NCBI GenBank assembly: GCA_028701815.1
Contig: JAQVPY010000080.1
Location: 1-9,345 of the forward strand
Origin: Bacteroidales bacterium
GTDB taxonomy: Bacteria > Bacteroidota > Bacteroidia > Bacteroidales > BM520
Length of the DNA stretch: 9,345 bases
Direction: 5' to 3'
Shown: positions 1 through 7,815 of the stretch, in pieces
How the letters are laid out: every line of letters starts with the position of its first letter
Numbering within the stretch: position 1 is the stretch's first letter
Made by a program: the position numbers and the translations under genes
The notes under the pieces: model-generated
The model's database searches: none
The model's input: only the letters and a program-made list of their open reading frames with translations
Told to the model about the DNA's origin: nothing

Positions 1-1
1 C

Positions 2-2026
2 CCGTCCCCTACTTATAAGGACGCAAGCCCTATTTATGTTAAAGATTCGCCCTCGAAGAAGTACCTTGAGACAAGTGACGGCTCCGACCAAAAGCCCGTG
101 TATGACGATAATTTCTGTACGGTCTTCCCAAGAATGTGGAATAATACCAAGTCACAATATATCGACGGCTATAAGGCATGGGGTAATGTGAAAGGTACCC
201 CGGTTAGGACTAAACAAGCCGACGGAACTACCAAAATAGAGTATGTGCCCACCTTCGGAGAAAACCTTAGATATTTCTTTAGTTATCAAGTTAATCAGAT
301 GTATCTGAGGTATCTGTTCTGGAACTTTGTGGGAAGACAGAATAATATTGAGGGCTATGGTGACATCGCAAACGGTAACTGGAAATCAGGTATCAATTTC
401 ATTGATAAGGCGCGCCTTGGCGACCAAAATACCCTTCCGGATTCTCTAAAAGATAATCCTGCTAATAACAGTTTCTATTTCTTGCCGCTGATATTGGGTA
501 TTATCGGCCTGTTTTACCTGTTTGCTAAAGACAAGAAAAACGGTCTTGTCGTTCTTATGCTCTTTTTGATGACGGGTTTGGCAATTATCGTTTACCTCAA
601 TCAGACTACCTATCAGCCGAGGGAACGAGACTATGCATACGCTGGCTCCTTCTATGCCTTCGCAATCTGGATAGGGTTCGGCGTAATTGGAGTCGCAAAT
701 GGTATTGCCAAACTGGTTAAAAATAAGAAGATAGCCATTGTGTCCAGTTTTGTTATATGCCTCTTCGCTGTGCCCGTTTTGATGGCCTCTGAAGGCTGGG
801 ACGACCATAACAGACACGGAAAATATGCAGCCAGAGATACTGCAAAAAATTACCTTATGGGCTGTCTGCCAAATGCCGTACTCATCTCTAACGGCGATAA
901 CGACACCTTCCCCCTATGGTATATCCAGGAAGTCGAGGAATATAGAACGGATATCCGCGTGGCTAACTTTATGCTGTCGGCAAGCGATTGGTATGCGCAT
1001 CAAATGAAACGTAAGGTTTATGATTCCGACTTGCTGCCACTGACTTTAAAAGAAAGCGACTATTATAAAAATGTCAACGATGTGGTTTATTATAACGATA
1101 TGGGCATAACACAAGCTGTCGATGTGAAAGATTTTATTAATGCTTACGCTAACGGCAAACTTAAAGCCCGGGTCGGCAATACTACCGTCGGCTATTTCCC
1201 GTGTAAAACCTTCAAATTGAAAGTAGATAAGGAGAAAGTACTCGCAAATGGTATCGTACCTCCTGAATTGGCAGATAAAATCGTTGATGAAATAGTGTGG
1301 ACTGTGCGCAAAAATTATCTGTTTAAGAATGATCTGCTCCTTTTGGACCTGCTCGCAAGTTTCAATTGGGATCGTCCTCTGTATTTTACCAACCCGAATA
1401 TCGTGAAAGATGTTTTCGATGTAGACAAATATTGCTACCTCGACGGTATCGTATATAAGTTTATGCCGGTGGCTCTTAATGAAGGAGACGAGGGCTTTGT
1501 TAAAAACCTCGGCGGCATAAATTTCGACCACTCTTATGATTTACTCGTAAATCAAATGACTTCTTGGGGTCATTTTGAGGATCCGAAAGTTGTAGCCGAC
1601 AGAGAAAGCTGTAGAAACGCTTCTATCATTCGTCAGAACTTCTTCCGGCTCGCTATGGGATTAGTAGAAAAAGGAAGAAATGATTCCGCCGCCATGGTAA
1701 TAGATCAGGCAATAAAATACTTCCCTAACGACAAGATTCCTTTTGACCATTATCTGAGGTCATATATAGATATCTATTTTGCTGCCGGACAAACCGAAAA
1801 GGCAGTGGAGGTGATGAATATTATTCATGATAAATATTATAATGAACTTGTTTATTATTGCTCCCTACCCTCGACATTTTTCGATTATTATCTCGAAGAC
1901 TCTCAGCTCAACCTGAGAATCATTTATGAGCTGCAACAGAAATGTACTAAATACGGACTTGCCGATTTGGCTGAACAATATAAGCAAGAATTGGACACCT
2001 ATCTGCCCATTTTATATACGGAATAA
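2..2026 (+). CDS. DUF2723 (TMEM260/GT117-like) membrane protein, C-terminal part
   Basis: This is a 5'-truncated gene. The frame is open from base 2, and the GTG at 98 is an internal valine, not a start. About 674 residues are visible of a protein that is normally near 1,000-1,100. The family hallmarks are the stretch QPRERDYAYAGSFYAF (visible residues about 205-220), EGWDDHNR (264-271) and NGDNDTFPLWY (297-307). Hydrophobic segments at about 158-175, 180-199, 214-236 and 243-261 are the last membrane helices of a multi-pass inner-membrane protein; the multi-helix N-terminus lies outside the window. After a soluble domain, residues about 542-664 look like TPR-type helical repeats. Family knowledge: DUF2723 includes human TMEM260, a protein O-mannosyltransferase, and is classed as GT117, so a lipid-linked sugar transfer role at the membrane is a reasonable inference. 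The catalytic N-terminal region cannot be checked here. It ends in TAA, convergent with dprA 34 bp away. Confidence 0.9.
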   Translation, partial: PSPTYKDASPIYVKDSPSKKYLETSDGSDQKPVYDDNFCTVFPRMWNNTKSQYIDGYKAWGNVKGTPVRTKQADGTTKIEYVPTFGENLRYFFSYQVNQMYLRYLFWNFVGRQNNIEGYGDIANGNWKSGINFIDKARLGDQNTLPDSLKDNPANNSFYFLPLILGIIGLFYLFAKDKKNGLVVLMLFLMTGLAIIVYLNQTTYQPRERDYAYAGSFYAFAIWIGFGVIGVANGIAKLVKNKKIAIVSSFVICLFAVPVLMASEGWDDHNRHGKYAARDTAKNYLMGCLPNAVLISNGDNDTFPLWYIQEVEEYRTDIRVANFMLSASDWYAHQMKRKVYDSDLLPLTLKESDYYKNVNDVVYYNDMGITQAVDVKDFINAYANGKLKARVGNTTVGYFPCKTFKLKVDKEKVLANGIVPPELADKIVDEIVWTVRKNYLFKNDLLLLDLLASFNWDRPLYFTNPNIVKDVFDVDKYCYLDGIVYKFMPVALNEGDEGFVKNLGGINFDHSYDLLVNQMTSWGHFEDPKVVADRESCRNASIIRQNFFRLAMGLVEKGRNDSAAMVIDQAIKYFPNDKIPFDHYLRSYIDIYFAAGQTEKAVEVMNIIHDKYYNELVYYCSLPSTFFDYYLEDSQLNLRIIYELQQKCTKYGLADLAEQYKQELDTYLPILYTE

Positions 2027-2028
2027 TC

Positions 2029-2041
2029 TCTCCTTCGGAGA
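2029..2041 (+). other. small GC-rich hairpin after the DUF2723 stop codon
   Basis: TCTCC-TTC-GGAGA forms a perfect 5-bp stem with a three-base loop, starting 2 bases after the TAA. No T-run follows directly. Alone it is unlikely to terminate transcription, but it could protect the mRNA 3' end or act together with the larger hairpin 10 bases downstream. Confidence 0.4.
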
Positions 2042-2050
2042 ATGATCTTA

Positions 2051-2097
2051 AAAATGCCTGCTATCGGAGCGAATATATGTTTCCGGGCAGGCATTTT
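2051..2097. terminator. bidirectional intrinsic terminator between the DUF2723 gene and dprA
   Basis: The arms AAAATGCCTGC (2051-2061) and GCAGGCATTTT (2087-2097) are perfectly complementary over 11 bp. A further inner pairing CGGA/TCCG (2065-2068 with 2082-2085) extends the stem. Rightward transcripts end the stem in TTTT; leftward transcripts end in TTTTT (complement of 2050-2054). It therefore suits both converging genes. The dprA stop codon and its last codons lie inside the hairpin. Confidence 0.7.
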
Positions 2098-3158
2098 ACT
2101 ATGCCCTTAAGCTCTAAGTCAAGCAGCTCCTGTGATAACCGTCCAAAACGTAATTGTGTGGATAGTAGCATCTTATCTAAATCACACCTTCCTTCTTTTT
2201 CCAATAAATCGGTTATGATCTTTTGAACGTCAGTCAGGTCGTAGAATAAACTCTGCTGTATCGTTGTAATGGGACATAACGCCTTATCCCAATTCATGTT
2301 AACGATAATATCTTCTGCTGAATGAACGGGAACGGCCTTTTGCCGTTTTATCAGCATATTGCATCCGGTAGAGTAGTGGTCGTTAACACGTCCCGGTATC
2401 GCGAAAACGTCTCGGTTATACCCTATAGCTATCTCTGCCGTAATCAGTGCCCCGCCTTTTTCAGCGGCTTCTATTACCAACACGGCATCGGAGAGACCGG
2501 CGATAATCCTGTTTCTTCTGGGGAAATTTTCACGGTCGGGATTAGTGGTGGAAATATATTCCGTCATCACAGCTCCATTGTCTTCAATTTTACGTGACAA
2601 ATCATTATTGACGGCGGGGTATATTATTTTCAGCCCGTGACCTAATACGGCAAAAGTTGGAATGTTGTTCTGAATACACACGCGATGTGCTTCGGTGTCA
2701 ATTCCATAGGCGAGTCCGCTTATGATGCCTACACCTGTTTCCTTCAAAGCGGGAATAATCCGGTTACACATAAACAGCCCATACTCCGTAGCATTTCTCG
2801 TCCCTACTATTGCCAGCACCTTTTCCATGTTCGGGATTTTATTACCACGGGAAAAGATAATCAGAGGACCGTCATTGCATCTTTTCAGCCTCTCCGGATA
2901 ATCTTTGTCGAGAAAACTTATTGCCTTGAGCCCGTGACCTGAAATATAGTCCAATTCTTGCTCCGCAGTTTTTATGATGTTTTTGTCGTGTAGCGATTCC
3001 CCAATGCTCGTTTTCACTATTTGCGCTCGCCCGTTGCTTTTTCCACATTCCTCAAAGACCGCTTTAGCACTACCATAATATGTGATCAGCCGCTTCCCGT
3101 TTACCGGTCCGATATTCGGCGTGAGGCTAATAACTATGGTATAAAATAACTCCTCCAT
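2061..3158 (-). CDS. dprA: DNA-processing protein DprA/Smf
   Basis: DprA binds single-stranded DNA and loads RecA onto it in the cytoplasm during natural transformation; it is also widespread in bacteria not known to be competent. Residue numbers use the chosen start. An N-terminal helix-hairpin-helix-like stretch (LTPNIGPVNGKR, about 12-23) precedes the Rossmann-like core, marked by IVGTRNATEYG (117-127), SGLAYGIDTEAHR (147-159), the NFPRRNRIIAGLSDAVLV stretch and GGALITAEIA (235-244). A C-terminal winged-helix domain (about 308-363) follows. The frame is open to 3194, but I chose the ATG at 3158, giving 365 residues that begin MEELFYTIV. The extra 12 residues upstream are non-conserved in character, and this start aligns with typical Bacteroidota DprA. 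The gene is divergent from lgt (81 bp between starts) and convergent with the DUF2723 gene. No clear promoter of its own was found. Confidence 0.95.
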   Translation of the reverse strand: MEELFYTIVISLTPNIGPVNGKRLITYYGSAKAVFEECGKSNGRAQIVKTSIGESLHDKNIIKTAEQELDYISGHGLKAISFLDKDYPERLKRCNDGPLIIFSRGNKIPNMEKVLAIVGTRNATEYGLFMCNRIIPALKETGVGIISGLAYGIDTEAHRVCIQNNIPTFAVLGHGLKIIYPAVNNDLSRKIEDNGAVMTEYISTTNPDRENFPRRNRIIAGLSDAVLVIEAAEKGGALITAEIAIGYNRDVFAIPGRVNDHYSTGCNMLIKRQKAVPVHSAEDIIVNMNWDKALCPITTIQQSLFYDLTDVQKIITDLLEKEGRCDLDKMLLSTQLRFGRLSQELLDLELKGIVKCLPGNIYSLR

Positions 3159-3214
3159 ATAAATATATCTTTCTATATTAATCTCAAAAAGCATAAATTG
3201 TCCGAAAAAAAGAT

Positions 3215-3222
3215 TACTTTTG
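3215..3222 (+). promoter_or_regulatory. Bacteroidota-type -7 promoter element for lgt
   Basis: TACTTTTG matches the Bacteroidota -7 consensus TAnnTTTG exactly. A TTG occurs at 3198-3200, but the 14-bp spacing is shorter than the usual 17-23, so the -33 box is doubtful. The expected transcript start would fall around 3227-3230, leaving a very short leader before the ATG at 3240. This argues against translation from the upstream TTG at 3198. Confidence 0.55.
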
Positions 3223-3239
3223 TTTGCAAAATTTTTATT

Positions 3240-4061
3240 ATGATTTTAGAATACATCAAATGGAATTTTAATCCTAAGGTTTTTCCGAATACCAATATAC
3301 ATGTTGTATGGTATGGCGTGTTGTTTGCATTAGGTATTTATTTGGCTTATCTTGTATTAGGCTACACATTTAAAAAAGAGAAGATGCCTGCTAAAGTACT
3401 CGACCAGACATCGTTATGGCTGATTGTCGCCTTAGTGATAGGAGCCCGTCTCGGACACTGTCTCTTTTATGAGCCTCAGTACTATCTCAGCAATCCGGTA
3501 CGTATTTTAAAGATCTGGGAGGGAGGCCTCGCAAGTCACGGCGCAGCCATTACTCTTCCGATAGCAGTCGTACTCCTTGCAAGGAAATATAAATTCAAAC
3601 CCTTATGGTATCTTGATCGACTGGTTATAGGCGTTGCCATTGCCGGCGCGTGCATAAGGCTGGGTAATTTCTGTAATTCGGAGATTTACGGTGTTGAAAC
3701 CACTCTTCCCTGGGGTGTTATCTTTTTAAGAAACGGCGAAACAGTACCCAAACATCCGACGCAACTTTATGAAGCCCTATCTTGTATTATCACCTTTATT
3801 ACATTATTAACCATTTATAATAAGCAAAAAGGGAAGACATCCAACGGATTTTTGTTCGGGCTGTTTTTGATAATGATTTTTCTCTTCCGCTTTTTCGTGG
3901 AATATATTAAAAATCCGCAGGTCGATTTTGAGCGAGGTATGTCGTTAGACATGGGACAACTTTTGTCGATACCGTTTATCTTGTTAGGTGTTTTCTTCCT
4001 TGTACGTGCAATAGTGATAAAGAAGAGGGCGAAAAAAGCGACCGCTGCGGCGGCGAAATAG
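3240..4061 (+). CDS. lgt: prolipoprotein diacylglyceryl transferase
   Basis: Lgt transfers diacylglycerol from phosphatidylglycerol to the lipobox cysteine of prelipoproteins in the inner membrane, the first step of lipoprotein maturation. The 273-residue product is multi-pass. With M1 at 3240, family landmarks are HVVWYGVLFALG (N-terminal), GARLGHCLFYEP, GGLASHGAAI with the conserved His at 100, RLGNFCNSEIYG with Arg at 140, HPTQLYE (172-178) and RFFVEY (217-222). These arginines and the histidine match the residues known to matter in the E. coli enzyme. The ATG at 3240 (MILEYIKWNFNP) fits typical Bacteroidota Lgt and lies downstream of the promoter match; the in-frame TTG at 3198 would overlap that promoter. 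The C-terminus is a lysine/alanine-rich tail (KKRAKKATAAAAK), and the DNA encoding it may double as a terminator for dtd on the other strand. Confidence 0.96.
   Translation: MILEYIKWNFNPKVFPNTNIHVVWYGVLFALGIYLAYLVLGYTFKKEKMPAKVLDQTSLWLIVALVIGARLGHCLFYEPQYYLSNPVRILKIWEGGLASHGAAITLPIAVVLLARKYKFKPLWYLDRLVIGVAIAGACIRLGNFCNSEIYGVETTLPWGVIFLRNGETVPKHPTQLYEALSCIITFITLLTIYNKQKGKTSNGFLFGLFLIMIFLFRFFVEYIKNPQVDFERGMSLDMGQLLSIPFILLGVFFLVRAIVIKKRAKKATAAAAK
4032..4054 (-). terminator. possible intrinsic terminator for the receptor-rsgA-dtd unit, inside the 3' end of lgt
   Basis: On the minus strand, GCCGC-CGCA-GCGGT can form a 5-bp stem (one G-U pair), followed by CGC and a run of six T. The run is the complement of the A6 at 4032-4037. 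It lies 10 bases past the dtd stop, inside lgt codons. The arrangement works only in the leftward direction. The stem is short, so this is a moderate call. Confidence 0.4.
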
Positions 4062-4063
4062 AG

Positions 4064-4516
4064 TTATTTTCTATCTTTTGAATCTATAAGTATAGTAACG
4101 GGGCCGTCGTTAATCAAGCTCACTTTCATATCGGCGCCGAAGCAACCTGTTTGTATTTCTTTTCCGAGGGCGTTCTCAAGTATTTTGATGAAAGAGTCAT
4201 ATAAGGGTATGGCTGTTTCCGGGGGTGCGGCGTAAATATACGAGGGTCTGTTACCTTTTTTTGTGGAGGCCAGCAGGGTAAACTGACTGATGAGCAGTAT
4301 GTCGCCGTTAACGTCTATTAGGGATTTATTCATTACTCCTTCTTCGTCGGGGAAGATACGTAGTTTGACAATTTTTCCTGCCATCCATTCCATATCAGAA
4401 GCAGTATCGGAAGATTCAAAGCCCACGAAGATCATAGTTCCCGTTTTGATTGCGCCCTTGGTGATATTGTTAATTGTAACGGCAGCTTCGCTGACTCTTT
4501 GGATAACAACTCTCAT
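4064..4516 (-). CDS. dtd: D-aminoacyl-tRNA deacylase
   Basis: Dtd hydrolyses D-amino acids (and glycine mischarged on tRNA-Ala) from tRNAs, a cytoplasmic proofreading step; the enzyme is a homodimer. The 150-residue length is standard. Two active-site motifs are present: SQFTLLA (77-83) and NDGPVT (136-141), the latter carrying the Gly-cisPro dipeptide that excludes L-amino acids. The N-terminus MRVVIQRVSEAAVTI is the usual family start, so the ATG at 4516 is secure. It starts 4 bp after rsgA stops and is probably the last gene of that transcript. It ends 2 bp from the convergent lgt stop. I recall rsgA-dtd being adjacent in other Bacteroidales genomes, which would make this pairing conserved. 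Confidence 0.96.
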   Translation of the reverse strand: MRVVIQRVSEAAVTINNITKGAIKTGTMIFVGFESSDTASDMEWMAGKIVKLRIFPDEEGVMNKSLIDVNGDILLISQFTLLASTKKGNRPSYIYAAPPETAIPLYDSFIKILENALGKEIQTGCFGADMKVSLINDGPVTILIDSKDRK

Positions 4517-4520
4517 AATA

Positions 4521-5453
4521 TTAATCGTTATAATCTGTTTCGTCGAAATATTCGTCGGTTAAAATCTTCAGATAATTCCCGTATCGTTCAGAAGACAGGC
4601 GTCCTTCGTTCACGGCCTTTTTCACTGCGCATCCGGGCTCGTTGGTATGAGTGCAGTTGTTAAACCGGCAGTCGCATTGTAACAATCTCATTTCCGGAAA
4701 TCTCTCGGCAATTTCTTTTCTTTCGAAGCCTGTTAGCCCGAACTCCTTGATACCAGGGGTGTCTATGATATAACCGCCCATAGACAATTTGTGCATTGAG
4801 GCGTAAGTGGTAGTATGTTTTCCCTTTTCGTGAACGGCAGAGATATGTCCGGTTTTCAGGTTAAGTCCCGGTTCAATCAGGTCTATGAGTGCGGATTTGC
4901 CCACACCGGAATGTCCTGCAATAAGGGAGATTTTATCTTTAAGGAGGGATCTGATGTCGTCGATACCTGTATTATTGACAACAGAAGTTGCGATAACAGG
5001 ATATCCGGCGGCGGTATAGATATCGATAAGTTCTTGTAAACGGGTATTATCTTCATCGTCGTAAAGGTCTGTTTTATTGAAAACTATGACTGTGGGGATG
5101 TGATAGGCTTCCGCTGTTACGAGAAATCTGTCGATAAAGCCCGAGGAGGTGCGAGGCATTTTAATGGTAGCGATAATAATACACCGGTCGATATTGGCGG
5201 CGATAATCTGTTCGACTTTAGAAAGTTTAGTAGCTTTTCTTATGATATAGTTTGTTCTCGGCTTAATATCGGTTATAACGCCTATATTATCGTTTTCCAC
5301 CAATTCCAATGTAACATAATCGCCGACGGCTACGGGGTTAGTAGCTTTGCTGCCGGCAATTTTAAATTTCCCTTTCAGTTTGCACTCGACTATGTCGGTA
5401 TCCGTTTCAACGGAGAACCAGCTTCCGGTAGATTTTATTACGAGTCCGTCCAT
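4521..5453 (-). CDS. rsgA: ribosome small subunit-dependent GTPase A
   Basis: RsgA (YjeQ/EngC) is a circularly permuted GTPase that checks late maturation of the 30S subunit. The 310-residue protein has an N-terminal OB fold (about 1-65). The GTPase motifs come in permuted order: G4 NKTD (126-129), G1 GHSGVGKS (180-187), a switch-I GKHTTT (211-216) and G3 DTPG (231-234). A C-terminal zinc-binding domain follows, with Cys262, Cys267, His269 and Cys275 as the likely ligands; an extra Cys sits at 260. All key residues are intact. The ATG at 5453 gives the usual N-terminus and lies 5 bp after the receptor stop codon, so it is probably co-transcribed with the receptor gene upstream and dtd downstream. 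No separate promoter match was seen before it. Confidence 0.96.
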   Translation of the reverse strand: MDGLVIKSTGSWFSVETDTDIVECKLKGKFKIAGSKATNPVAVGDYVTLELVENDNIGVITDIKPRTNYIIRKATKLSKVEQIIAANIDRCIIIATIKMPRTSSGFIDRFLVTAEAYHIPTVIVFNKTDLYDDEDNTRLQELIDIYTAAGYPVIATSVVNNTGIDDIRSLLKDKISLIAGHSGVGKSALIDLIEPGLNLKTGHISAVHEKGKHTTTYASMHKLSMGGYIIDTPGIKEFGLTGFERKEIAERFPEMRLLQCDCRFNNCTHTNEPGCAVKKAVNEGRLSSERYGNYLKILTDEYFDETDYND

Positions 5454-5458
5454 AAAGG

Positions 5459-7783
5459 TTAAAAAGAGAAGGCGAGTCCCAGGTTAGGCATGATAGGAAG
5501 TTGGTTTATTCTATCGCCTGTAATTCTGTTTACGTAAAAGATGTTTTTACGGTTATACACGTTAGTAATTCCGAGAGAGAGGTCGAGTTTGATGTTTTTA
5601 CCAATAAAGAAGGTTTTTTTAGCGTCTATATCGAGGCGATGATATTGAGGGAGTCGGCCTGCGTTCAGAACGTCATCGTAGATGAGTCCTATGTCGCCGT
5701 TCATAGTGGTATAATCGTCGAAGATATCGTCAAATTCGAGGGGTTCATAATAGCCTGCGGTGAGGGTAAAGGGGAATCCGCTACCGTAATTCCAGCGTGT
5801 GCTGAACTCCCAGTCTTGTTTGGTGCCGGCGGCATAAGTTATGAGGATATTAATATTATGTCTTCTGTCGAAGTGAGTGGAATAGGTTTGTTCTCCGTCG
5901 TATCTGTTTACGAAGCCGAGAGAATACACTGCCCACACATAGAGTCTGTTATAGTCGTATTTTGCCGAGAGGTCGAATCCTTTAGCGCTGCCTGTTTCAA
6001 TAATAAAGTCTTTACGGAGGCTTTCCGGCTGGTCTGCGTTTGATTCCACGTCGTCATAGATTTTATTCTTGTTGATATTAATCAGTTGTGAGAAGTTTTT
6101 GTAATAGAATTCAGCGTTAAGGGTAAGGTGGTTAATAGGGTCGTATTCGACGCCGGCGACGATGTGTTGGCTTTTCTGCAGTTTACTTTCGACGAGTTTG
6201 CCGTCGAAATAAGCGGGCAAGGTACTCGGGCTTGCGACGAAACCGTAGAAGAGGTTAACCACATCTCTATCGGAGGTAGCGCTCAGCAAGTTTTGCGAAT
6301 ATAATCCTGCGGAGGCTTTAACTCTCCAGTTGTCGTTGATATTATATTTTACTGCCACTCTCGGTTCCGGAGAAAATTCAGCGAGGGAGACGTAGTAGCT
6401 TATTCTCATGCCGGGTTCTATTACCCAGTTGCCAGGGGTGAGGCGGCAGGTGAGATAAGCAGACAGTTCGGTAGAATAGTCTGCCTGGTTGATAGTATAG
6501 CCCACAGCGTTTTGGAAGTTATACACAGTATTTTGGCCTATCAGGTCGACACCGTATTTGATGAGGTTTTTGCCTAAAAAATACGACATGGCGATATTGA
6601 TATTAAATCCGGCGATTTTACTTGCGCGGGGGAGGCTATCCTGGTCTTCCATGCTACTGTTATATTCCGAGTAGGCGAGGGTTCCTTCGAGCAGTGCAGG
6701 GGTTTTGCCGGGGATGATAACGAAGTTCATGCCGCCGCCGTAGGAGTTCCATGCATAGCTTGCTACCCCCTGATAATTGTCAACCTTATCGTTATAGTCG
6801 AAGCCGAAGAAGTTAAGTTTACTGCCGTTATCGAGACCCAGAGAAAGTTTTCCATAGAAATCCATAAAGGAGAAAGGCAGTCCGTTTTCAGCGTCGGTAG
6901 CGTAGGGATAAATATATTTGGAGCTATAGTTAAGGTAAGAGTTTTTTGCCGAGAGGACATAAGTGAGAGTAGTGGGGCTTGACTCTGTAGCTTTTTTCAG
7001 AGGTCCCTCAATCATGGCACTTGCGCCGAAGGTAGAGAGGGAAATTTTCCCCGAGGTTCTCATCTTATTACCGTCGCGGGTTCTAATATCCATGATGGAG
7101 GATATTCTGCCGCCGTATTCGGCGCCGAAGCCGCCGGAATAGACGTCTATGCTGCGAAGGATGTCAGTGTCGAAAACGGAGAACAGCCCTATGGAATGAA
7201 ACGGGTTATATATCACCATTCCGTCCATGATGACCTTATTTTGTACCGGCGAGCCGCCTCTGATATACAGTTGACCGCCCTGGTCTCCGGTAAAGATAAC
7301 ACCCGGCAGCACCTGCAGATATTGCGCAAGGTCGGATTGTCCGCCGATGGTGGGGATCTTTTCTATCTGTTTAGGTGTCACGTTTTGTACAGCAGTTTTA
7401 ACTTCCGACTGAAATGTCTGTTTTTCGGCTGAGATATTAACCGTTTCCAGCAGATAGGACGCTTCTTTAACGAACAACTTTAGGTTTTTGAAGTCGTCGG
7501 CTTTAACGGAGATGTCCATTGAGAGGGTGTCGTATCCTATGGCGGTGACTAAAAGTGTATAATTTCCTGCCGGCAAGTTGGAGATAACGAAATATCCGTT
7601 TAAGTCGGTGGCGGAGCCGTAAGTGGTATTCTTACAATAGACGTTAGTAAAGATAACAGGTTCACCGTCGGACTCGTTGTAGACGAATCCTCTTATTGTG
7701 GAACTTGGTATACTTTGGGCTGAGACTTCTCCGAGGAGCGCTGCCAGGAAAATTACGAATAAAAAATATCTTAAAATACGCAT
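5459..7783 (-). CDS. TonB-dependent outer-membrane receptor with carboxypeptidase-regulatory-like domain
   Basis: This is a 22-stranded-barrel-type outer-membrane receptor expected to import a ligand using TonB energy; the substrate cannot be told from sequence. The frame is open to a GTG at 7784-7786, but the adjacent ATG at 7783 is the likelier start (774 residues). A signal peptide spans about residues 1-22 (cleavage after VSA, before QS) with no lipobox. A carboxypeptidase-regulatory-like beta-sandwich follows (about 28-115), then the plug (about 125-235, with QLYIRGGSPVQNKVIMDGM and GGFGAEYGGRISSIMDIR), then the barrel to a terminal phenylalanine. At 774 residues it is shorter than SusC-type receptors (about 1,000), and no SusD gene is adjacent. 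This type is often followed by a DUF4249 lipoprotein gene, but here rsgA follows after 5 bp. A -7 promoter match and a palindrome lie just upstream. Confidence 0.93.
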   Translation of the reverse strand: MRILRYFLFVIFLAALLGEVSAQSIPSSTIRGFVYNESDGEPVIFTNVYCKNTTYGSATDLNGYFVISNLPAGNYTLLVTAIGYDTLSMDISVKADDFKNLKLFVKEASYLLETVNISAEKQTFQSEVKTAVQNVTPKQIEKIPTIGGQSDLAQYLQVLPGVIFTGDQGGQLYIRGGSPVQNKVIMDGMVIYNPFHSIGLFSVFDTDILRSIDVYSGGFGAEYGGRISSIMDIRTRDGNKMRTSGKISLSTFGASAMIEGPLKKATESSPTTLTYVLSAKNSYLNYSSKYIYPYATDAENGLPFSFMDFYGKLSLGLDNGSKLNFFGFDYNDKVDNYQGVASYAWNSYGGGMNFVIIPGKTPALLEGTLAYSEYNSSMEDQDSLPRASKIAGFNINIAMSYFLGKNLIKYGVDLIGQNTVYNFQNAVGYTINQADYSTELSAYLTCRLTPGNWVIEPGMRISYYVSLAEFSPEPRVAVKYNINDNWRVKASAGLYSQNLLSATSDRDVVNLFYGFVASPSTLPAYFDGKLVESKLQKSQHIVAGVEYDPINHLTLNAEFYYKNFSQLININKNKIYDDVESNADQPESLRKDFIIETGSAKGFDLSAKYDYNRLYVWAVYSLGFVNRYDGEQTYSTHFDRRHNINILITYAAGTKQDWEFSTRWNYGSGFPFTLTAGYYEPLEFDDIFDDYTTMNGDIGLIYDDVLNAGRLPQYHRLDIDAKKTFFIGKNIKLDLSLGITNVYNRKNIFYVNRITGDRINQLPIMPNLGLAFSF

Positions 7784-7807
7784 CACTTATAAAATCATAA
7801 TATCTTG

Positions 7808-7815
7808 CAAATGTA
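7808..7815 (-). promoter_or_regulatory. -7 promoter element for the TonB receptor-rsgA-dtd unit
   Basis: On the minus strand this reads TACATTTG, an exact TAnnTTTG match, 24 bp before the receptor ATG. No TTG is found at the expected upstream distance, so the promoter may be weak or depend on an activator. It overlaps one arm of the palindrome at 7811-7832. Confidence 0.5.

Noticed and set aside
446..1531. Two minus-strand open frames (446-817 and 1046-1531) opposite the DUF2723 gene
   Set aside because: The plus strand here encodes clear family motifs; the antisense translations show no recognisable domain and have no promoter match.
3159..3194. Upstream in-frame extension of dprA (12 residues from 3194)
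   Set aside because: The extension is hydrophobic/AT-driven and is not seen in typical DprA; the ATG at 3158 gives the normal N-terminus.
5501..6043. A 180-codon plus-strand open frame inside the TonB receptor
   Set aside because: It is antisense to a well-conserved barrel coding region, and its translation resembles no known family.
7784..7786. GTG codon directly before the receptor ATG as start
   Set aside because: The next codon is ATG, which is the more usual start and changes the protein by only one residue.
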